Shown: positions 11,376-22,695, counted from the stretch's first letter. The stretch is 64,000 bases of DNA from Takakia lepidozioides (GCA_030704615.1 CM060731.1:85912756-85976755), one strand, 5' to 3'. Numbers and translations: made by a program. The notes: generated by a model from the sequence alone, not told the origin.

Positions 11376-12649
11376 TGAGCCGAAGTCTAAGACACGCGGA
11401 TTTCATGAGCGGACTCCTCCAAATTTGGAAATGCGGCAGATTAAAAATATATTAAAAAATGGTTTTTTATTTGACCTTGCCGTTTTTGGAAGTTCCAGAT
11501 CCTGTAATGCGGCGAAGATATGTCGTCAGTAACAACTCCGCTCATGGTTTTTTAGATCCGCTCATGGAAATGAGTGACCGTGTAACGAGAAATCCAGTAT
11601 ACCACGGCAAAAGGACGTCGCATACTGGCCTATATAGAGTATTCCGCGGTTTTACATGCCTTAACATTGGAATGAAGCTGATCTTTCTGCCGCGATTGAA
11701 CCAATAGAGTCTGCACCAATATAACTGAAACTCTGAAAAGGATGGGCGTACCATTGTGTGGGGACCGCAAGCCAAGCTCACTGGTCCCCTGGATCCATAT
11801 TCAGAAGAGTGTGCACCTCTTGGGGGCTCAACCCTGGTGCATGTATGAAGTGATGAGTTGTGGAATTACATTGGAGTCTCTTTAGGTACATGTAGTACAG
11901 ATGCTTGCAAGGGCAGTATGATGCCCCCTTGTTCGCCATGATCTGGAAGTCGGTGCAATTGCAGGTGGGTAATTCTGAAATGGTGATGCTCTACACCTCA
12001 TTGCGAACAGCTGAGCCTACCGTGGCCATCTGATACACACGCCCAAAGCCTGATGGGGGCACTTTTGTCGAATTCTGGATTGTACAGTTCATCCGAAGTG
12101 CATTCCCCATCCTTGTCTCGTTCACTTTTGAGGGAGGTCGCCGCCTCTTTGGTTTCCCCCAACGGTGTGTAGGATGCTTAGAGCTATCACGTCCCATTGT
12201 TCTTGCTCTCACAGGGGTCAGTGGTGGAGGCTGTGGAAGCGGAAATGGTTGTCTGGGGATGTCAGTGTGCTACACCATCCAAAATCCTGCGGCAGTAAGG
12301 GCGTCGGCCTCAACCTGACTCAGATCGCAGCCTGGTTCCACCGGCCACACCGGGGGAGCCTCTGGCATTGTATGCCGTACTTGGGCTTTCCATACACGCA
12401 AGTCATAATGTCGTGCCTGCAGAACCAGAACTGGGTGGTTGTCACCTCCGCAAACTTTGCATGGACAAATCTTCCTGTAAAAGTAGGAGCAGGGACATCC
12501 CTATCTGGATTCCTCCTTATCATCTCTAAACAACGTTGTCGTGTATCCACTCGAATTGCGGAAAACCTGCCTCGAAACGCCGGCTTTGTGCAAGCAATTC
12601 TCCACTGTGACGCAGACACAATTCCAGACCCGTGTGGGCATTCCGTCTT

Positions 12650-13100
12650 GTTGGACGGAAATGCGGCACCGCATTCCATTGTCCAATACGAAATTTTGAT
12701 GACGGACATGGAAATGCGGTGCCGCATTTTCAGAACGGGCATCGTTGTTTGTCCAATTCCAGACCCTTCGACGGAAATGCGGCACCGCATCCATTGTGCT
12801 CTCCGGAAATGCGGTGCCGTATTCCATTGTCCGGTACGAAATTTTGATGACGAACATGGAAATGCGGTGCCACATTTCCAGTATGGACATGGACAAGCAT
12901 TAGCGATTGTGCCACATTTCCGTATGGACATGGACAAGCATTAGCGATATGGTGCCGCATTTCCAATTCGAAGTATGGTAATGCCATGTCAAGAAATGAA
13001 ATGCGGTACAACATTTCCGTTACGACCACAATGGAGGAAAGGGAGCTGCCAAAAATCGCTGCATGGAGAAAAATGAAATGCGGTGCCGAATTTCCGAGCT
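12650..13100. repeat. Palindrome array A1 (AAATGCGGYRCCGCATTT family)
   Basis: About seven copies or part-copies of an 18-bp palindrome, core AAATGCGGTGCCGCATTT or its complement form, usually flanked by GG and CC. Spacers of 30-60 bp include TTGTCCAATACGAAATTTTG and a GTTTGTCCAATTCCAGACCC block. Some of these spacers recur in array A2 in inverted orientation. A degenerate copy lies at about 14230. Reading frames crossing the array are by-products of the repeat. Confidence 0.85.
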
Positions 13101-13371
13101 TCGGCATGTACATGTTTCCTTTTACTCATACATGGATTTCCTTCACCTCAGGACTCTGCTATCGCTGACTCTGGTATATTCATATGGACAGACACATTGT
13201 AGAAATGAGACCACAAATTGTAAACAGTGGGCCAATTACGGTAGTTCTTGAACACAATGAAACACAAGCACATAGAAGTGAGGTACGATGGGTTGTTTTA
13301 TTGATGAAACACGGTGTCTCACATTTAACAACTCCAGACAAATCTAAGCCCTTCCTCCTTCTACATGGGCG

Positions 13372-13950
13372 TCACCAAGTCGACGGAACTTCAATAGCCC
13401 TCAAAACAAGCTCATTACTGATGCGGCACCTCGAGGTAAATTGCAATGCGGTCGATCTGGTGCCCTTGGTGGAGCTGACGACAATGTCATGCCCATCAAT
13501 CATACCACCATCATACATTGACAAGGTCACTGTGGGCCTCATGTGCCCGTGCGATTCGTCTTCGCAACTCAGCCGAATGTCTCCATACACTGGAAGAGCG
13601 GAGTGAACTCCACAAATATAGTTTTCCCCGGTGCCGTCCTCCCTGGTCCACTGGCAGCAGTTCCAGCGCCAAAGGGAGGCCGTGCGTGATCTGTCCAGCA
13701 TCCCAACCCACTTTGGTATATCGAGGTCAACAATTTTCAGGACCCACGGACCGCATTGACCCTCACCCTCACCTCGCTCAAAGCGGTAATAGCCCTCCAA
13801 ATACTCCATTGCGCGCAAAGACTCCTGCTTGATTCCAGAAGCGTTTGTGAAAACAGAGAGCCAGACAATGATGTCTCCTGATTCTGGTTTGAACATAGCA
13901 TAATCGTGGCCATGATAAGGGCAGTCTGCAGGATTTCGACGGCACGACAT
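13372..13950 (-). CDS. Unknown protein X, minus-strand paralogue
   Basis: A 192-residue frame from Met at 13950 to a stop at 13372. Visible features are MSCRRNPADCPYHGHDYAMF at the start, SGDIIVWLS, a Trp/Cys-rich block RWNCCQWT, then YGDI and DGGMIDGHDIVV near the end. It aligns along its whole length with the plus-strand frame beginning at 14504, whose start is about 550 bases away, so the two are divergently arranged paralogues. Shared residues include the CPY, GDI, RWNCCQW and DGGMIxGHDIVV blocks. I do not recognise the family. The conserved Cys and His could bind metal or form disulphides, but no standard spacing is seen. The two genes lie inside the 11.3-15.5 kb candidate transposon and close to palindrome array A1. 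Confidence 0.6.
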   Translation of the reverse strand: MSCRRNPADCPYHGHDYAMFKPESGDIIVWLSVFTNASGIKQESLRAMEYLEGYYRFERGEGEGQCGPWVLKIVDLDIPKWVGMLDRSRTASLWRWNCCQWTREDGTGENYICGVHSALPVYGDIRLSCEDESHGHMRPTVTLSMYDGGMIDGHDIVVSSTKGTRSTALQFTSRCRISNELVLRAIEVPSTW

Positions 13951-14503
13951 CCTTGAAAAAAGAGTAGCGGAGTACGCTCAATGATAGCAGCTCATGGAGG
14001 AGGCAGCAGCGCGGTGGCTGGAAGAAGTTCAAGCAAACGCTGCAATTCCTCACAAACACTCCAGGGCACATTTAAATTTTCCCCCTACAGGAACCTGCAC
14101 GGATGAAGATTGGCTGCTCCATGAATGTAGCCGTTTCAATTTCCTTCCCTGCTATGCAAACTATGGGCAGTAAGTGCTAGGTGGGCCTATAGCCACTCGA
14201 GACGACGAAGTCCATCCCCCCTTCGATGTAAATGTGGCACCGAATTTCCATCCGGGGGATGGACTTCGGTGGCAGATTTCAAACTATACCCCGTGGATGA
14301 GAAAGAGGTATCGGTTCATCCACCGTTGGCGAGATGAACACGTTACACGATGATTGGTGGGTACGTGGGACCCAGATGCTCCATTATTGGAGCCCGCACT
14401 GCTCTTCCGCTTCTCATCATTTCGAAAATCTAAGGGCTTCGTTGTTGTCCGCAAGGTCATTGTCATCTGCATCGAAGACGTCCTCAGGTCCTCCTTTGCA
14501 AGG

Positions 14504-15067
14504 ATGTCGTGCTTCCGGAACCGGGACGACTGCCCTTATGGAGGCTTCGATTATGCAATGTATTCGGCCACATCGGGAGACATCGTTATCTGGTACACAA
14601 ATTACACAGAAGATACTGGTTCGAATGTGGAAACATTGTCTGCTTTTGAGTATATCCCAAACCACTACGCCTTCGAGCGGGGTGACAATCTTGGTCTGAG
14701 GAGTCCGTGGCTCCTGTGCATCCTTGATTCCGATTTTCCCAGCTACGACGGGCACCCATGCAAAAGAATGCGCACTGCTATGCTGTTGCGGTGGAACTGC
14801 TGCCAGTGGACGTGGGTGGACTCCATCGGAGAGACGTATACTCCTGAAGGAGTGTGCTCCTCTTCTCCATTGTATGGGGACATTCACATTGGTGTGGACG
14901 ACGAAAACGTGAAGCTTTCCATATTCGATGGTGGTATGATTGAAGGGCACGACATTGTGGTGAACATCAACAGGGGCGGTACAACGGCTGCAATCTAGTT
15001 TACCTGGAGGAGCCCGATTACTCATGAGCTAGTTCTCAGAGCAGTTGAAGTCCCATTGACAACGTGA
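14504..15067 (+). pseudogene. Unknown protein X, plus-strand paralogue, broken by TAG
   Basis: The homologous Met is at 14504 (MSCFRNRDDCPYGGFDYAMY). The frame carries SGDIVIWYTNYTEDTG, RWNCCQWTW and DGGMIEGHDIVV like its minus-strand partner. It ends early at a TAG (14996-14998). Beyond the TAG, in the same frame, the paralogue's tail continues (HELVLRAVEVPLTT against NELVLRAIEVPSTW) to a TGA at 15065, so the TAG interrupts an older, longer gene. The partner has Gln (CAA) at that position. The frame is also open upstream of the Met to 14354, but homology supports the later start. Function unknown. Confidence 0.55.
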
Positions 15068-15759
15068 CTTGTATTCAGAAGGCACAGGGCTAAAGATTTG
15101 TTTGCACAATCAGCACAGTAGACGTGCTTCAAATGCAATTCATGTGGATCAATAAAAACCCCATTGTGCCCCCTTTTTGTTCTATTCTGTATCCATCGTT
15201 CCCAGAATGCATCATTCCTCATTTCGTTTGGGATTGGGAGTGTGGGTGGATTTTGCAAGTGGCTGGTAGGCTGAAATAGGCCCCCATTGTACAGAGCAGT
15301 ACCACCCTACCATTCGCGAAACATTGCCTTTCAATATGTAATTCTAAAAAACATTGCCGAACCTCCTTCATCGGGAGGTCCTTCTCCCCCTATGACCGTG
15401 ACACCCTAAACCCTATTCCCACGGACACTCATTTCCGGAAAATAGTCCTGCTCATGTTTTTTTCGACACTTACGACTCTGCTCATGGCTCATGGCTCATG
15501 AAATAGCAGCCCCCGAGGGGGACGTCCGTGCTCGCCCTGTGAGGCGGAGGATTGAAGAGGAACCCGGGTGCGAAGAGGATTCCTGGAGATCTGACAAGAA
15601 CATTTGGACCGCACCTCGAGGTCATGTCATGTTGCCGCACAATGTGTCTTCCAGCAGTGGAAGCCCAAGAGTTTCCAGATCGCCATCGCCTTCAAGCGGG
15701 GATTCCGTGCAAGAAATTTCCACCGCTCGCTTGCCCCAGATTCCGCGCGCTGTTATGCA

Positions 15760-16330
15760 GTATGGTACAACGATGTCTGTTTTGGAAATGTGGTGCCGCA
15801 TTTCCATGTTTGGCAATCGAATGTTCTTATTGGACAATGTAATGCGGTGCCGCATTTCCGTCAAAGGGTTTGGAATTGGACAAACAACGATGTCCGTTTT
15901 GGAAATGCGGCGCCGCATTTCCATGTACGTCATCGAAATTTCTTATTGAACAATGGAATGCGGTGCCGCATTCCCGTCTAGCATCATGGAATGGGGAGCC
16001 GCATTTCCGTCGATGGGTCTCCTGTTGGAAAAACGTCCATCTCCAAAATGTAAATTCGGCACCGCATTTCCATGTTCGACCTCCGCATGCGGGGTGGCAT
16101 ATCCATTTACCTCCATGGAAGGAGCTGGCAATCGGCAAAACTGCTGTGTCGAGAACGGAAATGCGGCACCGCATTTCCGTTCGGCCGAAGTTTCTGATGT
16201 CCAAACCATGAAACGGAAAATTATTCTTGCCCCGGTTTTAGAAATGCGGTGCCGCATTTCCAAAGGAGGTTTTTGCAGTTGCCATATTTCCGTTCCGACA
16301 TGGAAATGCGGTGCCGCATTTCCGATTTTG
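15760..16330. repeat. Palindrome array A2
   Basis: About nine copies of the same AAATGCGG/CCGCATTT palindrome. Reversed and complemented, the stretch 15780-15966 matches array A1 including its spacers, so A1 and A2 form an inverted pair on either side of the X genes. The array ends about 100 bases from the 3' end of the methyltransferase-like gene, which is transcribed toward it. Confidence 0.85.
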
Positions 16331-16428
16331 GGAGGGATGTGGTTTGGACGATGTTGTCGTTGAGAAGCACATGGGAGAGGGGACATGAAGGACGGGGAGA
16401 ATTTCCTTTATATACTCTGGAAGAGAAT

Positions 16429-18109
16429 TTAAATGTACAGAGAGTTCATTAAAATTCTATTAATCTTGAAAATCATCACTATCGTCGTCCTGTCCTTGAC
16501 GTCTTGTTCCGCCTCCACCCCGTCATTGCCTTTCTCATCTCCAGCGGACTGCTCGTTGGTCAGGCTTTCAAAAATCCCATCTTCCCCTTGCGGAACCGAC
16601 CATCTCACCTCCGTTGGTTCGTCGTCCTCCCTGTCTGCATCGCTCTCATCCGCTGAATCACATATGAACTTTTGCACCCGTCTACCTATCTCAGCTGTTG
16701 CCAACTCTTTCCTTATCCTTCTGTCCTCCCTAGCCCTCTCCAAAATCTGCTCTACTTTACTGGGATTCTCACATCGTCTAATCGCTGTATTTGCGAGTTT
16801 AGCTGCATAACTAGGAAGGGAGTAGTCCTTCACCGGGCTCGTCATGAAGTCGGCCCTCGCAAAGAACGGGACATTCTTCCTGGCAGGAAGTGTAGGCCCT
16901 ACATGTTTCGACCCGGATCCTGGAATCCTGCACATAACAATCACCAACGAGACCAATGAGAACCACAGTCCGGAAATGCGTTTGACAAAAAATCACCCAG
17001 AAGGCTTTGCAAACTTACAATTTTTGCACTAACTTGTATTCCGGGTTCTCCTCGGCATCAATGTCCACTGTCTCTTGCTCCGACTTCGACAAATCCGAGG
17101 AGTCTTTGGCTTCGATGGGAGCCTTCATATTCCGTTGCAGCCCTTCCAGATGGGATCCCCAGACGGATGTGTCCTCCTCGTAGGCAAAGAGGTGCCGGTC
17201 GGAAAACCGCCCAGCCCACATTGAGGCACCTGTTACAATGCCATCCACACATTATGACATGACCCTTCAGATGTTGCGAATTAAAGCATAACGAGAATTT
17301 GCAGAACAGCATAGAACAAGATTTTGCATACCTGTCCCACAGACGAGGTCGAGCACTGTGCCCTCCACGTCAATGCATGTCTCTATAATTGTGTGAATGA
17401 AGGCAGGGCTCAGAGTCTGTGAATACCGCAGGGGTTCTGTTGAAGTGAGGCTATGAGGGAGAAGTTCCGTGGGAACGTTGTTGAATAGGACATCGTAATC
17501 GATGGGGTCGCAGTTCGGGTCAACCAACAATCCCTCCTTCCAGAAAGCAAAGGTGGAGTTCTCATTCACAAAGCAGTATGCATCGAACTGCTTTGTCTGC
17601 ATACACAGTGGGGAACGATTAGAAATCGAATGCGGCACCGCATTTCAAAACTCCTAGGAAAATGAAAGGACGACTACCAATGTCGTAATTACCTTCTTCC
17701 CTTCACTCCGAAGGCCCAATGTGTTGATGCACGTCCATTTCTTCTTCAGAATTGGGACGGCGCTCCTGCGGGTTCACTTCGCAATTCCTGTCTGCGTGTT
17801 TTTGCCTCTGCTCGCCAGGACAACCACACAACCTCTGTCGTCCAACACCATGCGGGCGAGCCCGAATCCTTTCTTCCAAAAGTCCTCGGAGTACATGTTC
17901 CAAGATGGCAAAGCTTGCAGTCCTTCCACAGGCTCTCCATCCAGAATATCCAAGATGATCATATCGCAAGACCACTCGGTGGCATTTCCGCCCCTCCTGC
18001 AATCATTTTCTGCACACACCCTCTCAAAGAACGAGATCATCTCACAAACCCAGGGGTGTCGGAAGGCTCTTCGGCAACCGCCACTAGAAGCATTCGTGTC
18101 ATTTACCAC
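16429..18109 (-). CDS. Beta-class DNA amino-methyltransferase-like gene, four exons
   Basis: Exons inferred from frame and splice sites on the minus strand: 18109-17693, 17596-17332, 17229-17019 and 16927-16429. The intron phases join cleanly. Exon 1 holds CDMIILDIL, where a DPPY-type motif IV would be, then FGLARMVLDDRGCVVVLAS, like the strand after it. Exon 2 to 3 gives IIETCIDVEGTVLDLVCGTG then MWAGRFSDRHLFAYEEDTSV, a motif I with the SAM-binding Gly loop and the acidic residue of motif II. The order motif IV then motif I is that of beta-class N4-cytosine/N6-adenine DNA methyltransferases. Motif IV lacks DPPY, so activity is doubtful. Exon 4 encodes a charged tail (ILERAREDRRIRKELA). A TGA at 17774 interrupts exon 1; the reading continues as TRRSAVPILKKKW. 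Intron 1 contains one copy of the palindrome repeat. The Met at 18109 lies in a CACTA-like terminus, so the true start may be missing. Confidence 0.6.
17624..17648. repeat. Single palindrome copy in methyltransferase intron 1
   Basis: GAATGCGGCACCGCATTTC lies inside the 96-bp first intron of the methyltransferase-like gene. The same family forms arrays A1, A2 and A3 and recurs singly in introns of the WDGNHRL gene at 34.07 and 35.27 kb. Confidence 0.8.
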
Positions 18110-18135
18110 TGGGGTAACGACTCATTTTGAGTCGT
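18075..18135. repeat. CACTA-type terminus with subterminal palindrome
   Basis: CACTAGAAGCATTCGTGTC occurs here and again, identical over 19 bases, at 36092. Elements of the En/Spm superfamily begin with CACTA. Shortly inside is ACGACTCATTTTGAGTCGT, a near-perfect inverted repeat of the type found as subterminal transposase sites. The TNPA-like gene lies to the right in the same interval. The opposite end (TAGTG) could not be identified with confidence. Confidence 0.45.
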
Positions 18136-19190
18136 AAAAGTCAAAAAACAGGGATCGACTGGAAGTTACAACAGACCAGTTACAACAGACGTGGTAGTTG
18201 GGTTGGACATCCAATGATTGGAGTGGTAAAGGACGTAGACGCGCGAACAACTGCTCAGCGATTAATGCGATTAATGCTGAAGAACCACGTGGCGTAACCA
18301 GGCGGGCCGCCCGTGTGTCTGATGTTTTGAGCTGACTTTGACTTTTCCCTCCGGATGAGTGGACTGACTCACCTGGGGCGCGGTGACACATGGATGCGGA
18401 CGTGGATGCCGATGTGGTGGCGCCGCGACGAGCGGTAATGCCGCCGCGTGGCCACGGGCTCAAGACGCCACATCGCAGTTGGCCACATAACTTGGAGTGC
18501 TGCATGTCACGTGGCAACAGCCACTGGCGAAGTCGACTGCACAACTGCCGGCAGACGAATCCACGGGGACCACGTGGAGAGTGTGTGGGTCGACGCGTGG
18601 CGTCGTCCCCACGCAATGGCAGTGAGGGGTACGACTGCTAGTGGAAAGACGCAGAGTGCTTGTGCCATCTCGGGACGGCTTTGGCCAACTCGGCTGCCAC
18701 TTTGCTAGTTGGTTGCACTACAGTAGGAAAGCACTACAAATGAGCACTTGTAGTGGTTTGTGTGAGTTGTCCAACTGACTTGCATTCTAAGCTGAAAATA
18801 TGGTTCTGATGCATTCTACTGGTTTTAGTGGTTCACCCATATGCAGGGGGAATTGAGAAGCAATGATACTGGGCGACACTCAGAACATAGACCATGATGC
18901 ATGCACAACATCACGCTAATGAACCAAATAGACGGGGCAACAGTGAGACCAAAGACCATCACACATACACATAGAAGGTGGACGGACACGACGACAAGTC
19001 AGGAAATGGAATATTGCATTCAAATTGGAGACTGTCACGGCACACCTGCATATGTGCAAGACTAAATGCCAACATACATGGTTGCCGGACATCACTTAAA
19101 CTGTCATGGCCCAAATGTACAAAACTGGTAACGTGAGTATCATACACACTTCTATGAGTATCATTACACACCCAACAGGGACTACAAACA
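18136..19190. other. Non-coding CACTA interior
   Basis: No gene recognised. The stretch is rich in CACGTGG words between 18290 and 18620. A short inverted repeat, CACTACAA at 18739 against TTGTAGTG 8 bases downstream, resembles CACTA tips but is too short to call an element. It probably represents subterminal DNA of the CACTA region downstream of the TNPA-like gene. Confidence 0.35.
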
Positions 19191-19197
19191 TGAAATG

Positions 19198-22100
19198 TCA
19201 CTTGATACCTTCACCCCTCCTCATACTCTTCTCTGGCCACAGAGTCACCGTGCCTTTCACGTGCGCTAGTGTGGTCTGGGGGGGGGCATCGTCCACATTT
19301 GGGCAAGGCAGTGTAACACTTGGAAGCATGATCTCGTGGACTTTCACCTTGTACCACCCGGATGGAATGTCCTTGCAGTGGAACTTGTCAACCCCGGCTA
19401 TTCCCACCACTTCCGCCTTGGCGGCGGCTGTCTTTGACCGCTTGTCATGGGGGTTCAGGAGAAACACAGATCTGATATCTGCAGACACCAACATCAGGGT
19501 CCACTCAGCAACAAACATAGCAATGACAGGGTGAAAGTCAAGCGCAGCTGGGCATGGAAACGATCTTGGTTGCCACAATACTGAATCAGCAGCAAATTCA
19601 TGGTGTACCAACCTACCTTGAAGCGAAGCTCGTCGCTGAGGGTGGCAACTGAGGAAAGCTGCCCACGTGTCTTCAACTGCAGCAGCAAAAAGAGGTTTAG
19701 TCAGACGGATAAGAATAACATGAACTCTGGTGGTTGCAATGGTATAAACACACCTCCACGGAGCAAGCTAACTTACACCCTGCTCAGACCGTGCACACTA
19801 CAACCTCCTGGCAAAAATAACCCTACTAAAAACCAGCCAGGCAAAGCAAGGAGCCATGAATGCATGCCTGGGGAACCACGTCCTGCTGCGATGATGGTGC
19901 CGGGGACAGCCCACTCCTCTTGCTCACCTGCAATGAATACACATTGCAACGCTTCAGGAAGTGTATCCATAAAGGAAACCAACCAAGTAAGTTTGCGGAG
20001 AGGGGCTGGGAACAACCATACCTTGGAGCCTGCCTCCTCATGCCGGGGGGGAAATCCGGAATGCTGCCGCCGTAGCACTATGGTCCTTGGCGCAGGACCC
20101 ACCTTCTTCACAGACGACCCCACTGCCACTCCCTGTACATGTGGTCCCTGCAAAACATATAGTGCCAGCCTTGCGTGAGAGGGCATCCGGGGGGAACAAA
20201 ACAAACATATCTTATCCATCGATGTCATGTTGCAAACAGTAAGGTTAGTTTCACCTGCATGGGCGCAGAAGTACTTCCCCAACGACCCCATCCTCTCCCA
20301 CATTCAAGCTGCCAGTCGGGGTCAGCTTCCGCGTGCTTGTGAAGACACGCACATCCTTGGAGCAAAACAAATCTTGGCAGTAGGGCCAGACTGTTTCTAA
20401 AAGGTACTCTGAATCGGGCCCCTCACTGACATTGCTAGTGACATCAAACGACAATGGATGGACCATGTTCAAAGGGGAGTTCCCCCTCCCCTTGTGTGGT
20501 GAATCATCCACTAGGAGGGTGTTGGATTCGTTAAATCCAGAAAATTCCGACCACACCCTCGACAGTCTCTTCTGTAAGTTCTGTACGGCAGGCCCTTTTG
20601 TGGGGTGTGGCTCTGTCAAGGGGTCACACTCCTCTTGTGACCACACAAAGAGGGGAGAACCCTTGACCCCCTGCATCACCACTTTGAAGATGTCTGCAAC
20701 ATTCCCCTTGGAAGCACAGGACCATATCCCAACGTAGAAATGCCGGAAGAGAAGGTTTAAAAACTCGCAGACCTGGGGCCTTGGGAAAACATACTTGTTG
20801 GTGGTCAACACCCATGGCCAATGACGCCTCGGGTTGGGCTGAAAGTTAGGAATAGAGTGGCACAGGATCCCGTTCAGGTCTAGAACAATTAGTTTCGACT
20901 TTTCTATGAAAGGAGCTTTTGAAGGGGTGTCACGGGGTCTCACCTCAGTGGGTTGGGAGACAACAGTCACCCCGGAGGGCAAAGTTTTGGTCCCCCTGCA
21001 GCCTGGACCAGGCAAACTACCACCCTCTCCCCCTACAGCTTCCCCTTTTCCCTTGATAGAATGAGCAATGACCCCCCCATCGTCCATGTCATCCCCACCA
21101 ACTCGCTGGACCTCTCCCTCTTCAACGAGTGGACCCTGCCCCCCACTGTGAATATCATCAACAACAGGCTGGACCTCTGTCACATCCCTACCCACTACAA
21201 TTACTTCCTCCTTCTCAGGTACAATGGTCGCAGCAGGGGGGTCTTCCATAATGCCACCCGTCACACCCCCTTTTTGCCTCATCATGAGTTCCACTATCTT
21301 CTTCAGTTGTGCTTCCATTCCCCTCTCCCGCTCCGCAGAGAGAGCCGCAAGCCTCTCCAGGGCCCCGATGCGGGCTGCCATTGAGTTCCCCGCTCCCTAC
21401 GCATACAAACACCCACCCGTACTGTTAAAAACCAGAAGAAGAGGCCGAATGTGCAGGATTTCAGGCATTCGGAGATGGCTGGGTTTGGCATAACACCCCT
21501 CGTGTACCATGCGTGGGGGCCCCACATACCCACCAAATCTTAGTACAACAACAGATTCATGAATGGAAACCGGACTTCAAAACATACCTGGCTCAAAACA
21601 GACTCTGATGGGGTGCCAGTCGCATAGTTCTTTTGCTCCGCCCCGAGCTCGGACAGTGACGGGCTCCGCGCTTTGCGTCTTTTCTGTATTTGCCCATCCA
21701 CACACTGTCAGTACAAAATGCCAGGAGCATATGGACAAAGCACTGCCCTGCATATCACATAACAACTAATTCTGCACAAGCAATAAAACCCACTCGTGGG
21801 TGTCTCTTCCATCAGAACATGCCACAACGTAGGAGCAATGAGAAGGGGGTGAGGAGATTACCAAACGGGCTGCTTGGCCTGCAACTCCTGCCCGGCCCCA
21901 ACGCGAGGGGTTCGTGACACAAGCACGCGCTTGCTTCATCCCTTCAGCCTTTGCAAGTCCACGAGGGGACTCCCAGTAGGCAACAAGCTTATCCCAATAG
22001 GCGGGTTCAGTGTTCATTGGCCTCACACCAGTCTTTGCCCATTTATCTTTCAGTTTTGCTCTTTCTCCTTTCATTATCTTCCCACATTGCTTCACTATAA

Positions 22101-22695
22101 AATCACGATTGGCAGGGATAGGTCTGTACTCGTACATTCCATTTATGCCCTCTATTACTGTTGACATGGCACTCTGGGACTGCTGGTCAATGTCTTGTAC
22201 GCTTGAGTCAAGGTAACGCAATGCCAGGCCACGCAAATCACGCTGCCAGTGTTCCTTACCTTCGCAGCCAACATTGATGACTCCATTTCCATGCACCTCC
22301 ACCTTGTGGCGCTTTAGCCCTGCAGCCACCCTTCCCTCTCCATCTCCTTCCCATTGTTTCATGGCATGGCGTCGTTCCTTCCTCAGCTCTGATGTCCGTT
22401 TCCTGCCCCCATGCTCTGGAGCAGCGCCGTCATACGTTGTGGGGGGTGACTGATGTGTGCCGGAGGGGGGAGGGCCGTATGGAGATGTGGGAGGCCCCCA
22501 TTGTGACGTGCCAGCATCAGGAAGCCAGCGCCACGACCCCGAAGCAGGGGGGGCTCCCCATGGTGCACTCTGTTGTGGAGACCATGCGGCAGGGGGTGGG
22601 TGCCAAGGTTGGTGTTGGTTGGCATTGTGTGGTGGCTGTGAGTGCTTTGCTGCAGCTTCACTCCCCTTCCGCTGCCAAAAACATCCCACACACAA
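19198..22695 (-). CDS. TNPA-like CACTA gene containing an FCP1-like phosphatase domain
   Basis: Minus strand. Exon 1 (22695-21862) has a Pro/Trp-rich start and a conserved block ending WDKLVAYWESPRGLAKAEG and NPSRWGRAG, resembling the plant transposase_24 (En/Spm TNPA-like) family. Exon 2 (21704-21588) gives KARSPSLSELGAEQ. Exon 3 (21396-20255) adds a coiled coil (LAALSAERERGMEAQLKKIV) and then an FCP1/NLI-interacting HAD domain. Numbering from the Met at 21381, VLDLNGILCHS is at about 166-176, GIWSCASKGNV at 218-228 and LLVDDSPHK at 289-297. Exons 1-3 join in phase 0. The nucleophile Asp is present; the second Asp of DxDxT is Asn. Further exon-like pieces end at 19198 with a stretch (KTAAAKAEVVGIAGVDKFHC; VTLWPEKS) like transposase_23. 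Phases after exon 3 do not join cleanly, so that part may be decayed or mis-modelled. HAD FCP1 proteins dephosphorylate Ser-phosphorylated proteins such as the Pol II tail. The domain appears captured. Confidence 0.62.

Larger units (their letters stand above)
11309..15506. mobile_element. Candidate DNA transposon with ATGAGC-rich inverted ends
   Basis: The left end reads CTATTTCATGAGC followed by several CATGAGC repeats. The right end, read on the other strand, is CTATTTCATGAGC followed by the same heptamer repeated. About 250 bases in from the left and 90 from the right, both sides carry GGAAATGAGTG followed by CCGTG, so the terminal similarity is not just simple sequence. The 4.2-kb interval holds one palindrome array and two divergent paralogous genes. 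I see no clear target-site duplication (left GAGGTTTA, right CAGCCCCC), and no known transposase domain. The terminal structure is seen; calling it a transposon is inference. Confidence 0.5.

Noticed and set aside
12320-12944. Long frames on both strands across palindrome arrays (also in 15.5-16.4 and 30.9-32.2 kb)
   Set aside because: The repeat unit is open in several frames on both strands and gives the same peptides (NGNAAPHF, EMRCRIS) again and again; these are by-products of the repeat.
11301-15514. Target-site duplication for the 11.3-15.5 kb candidate transposon
   Set aside because: Flanks GAGGTTTA and CAGCCCCC share nothing convincing; the element call rests only on its ends and contents.
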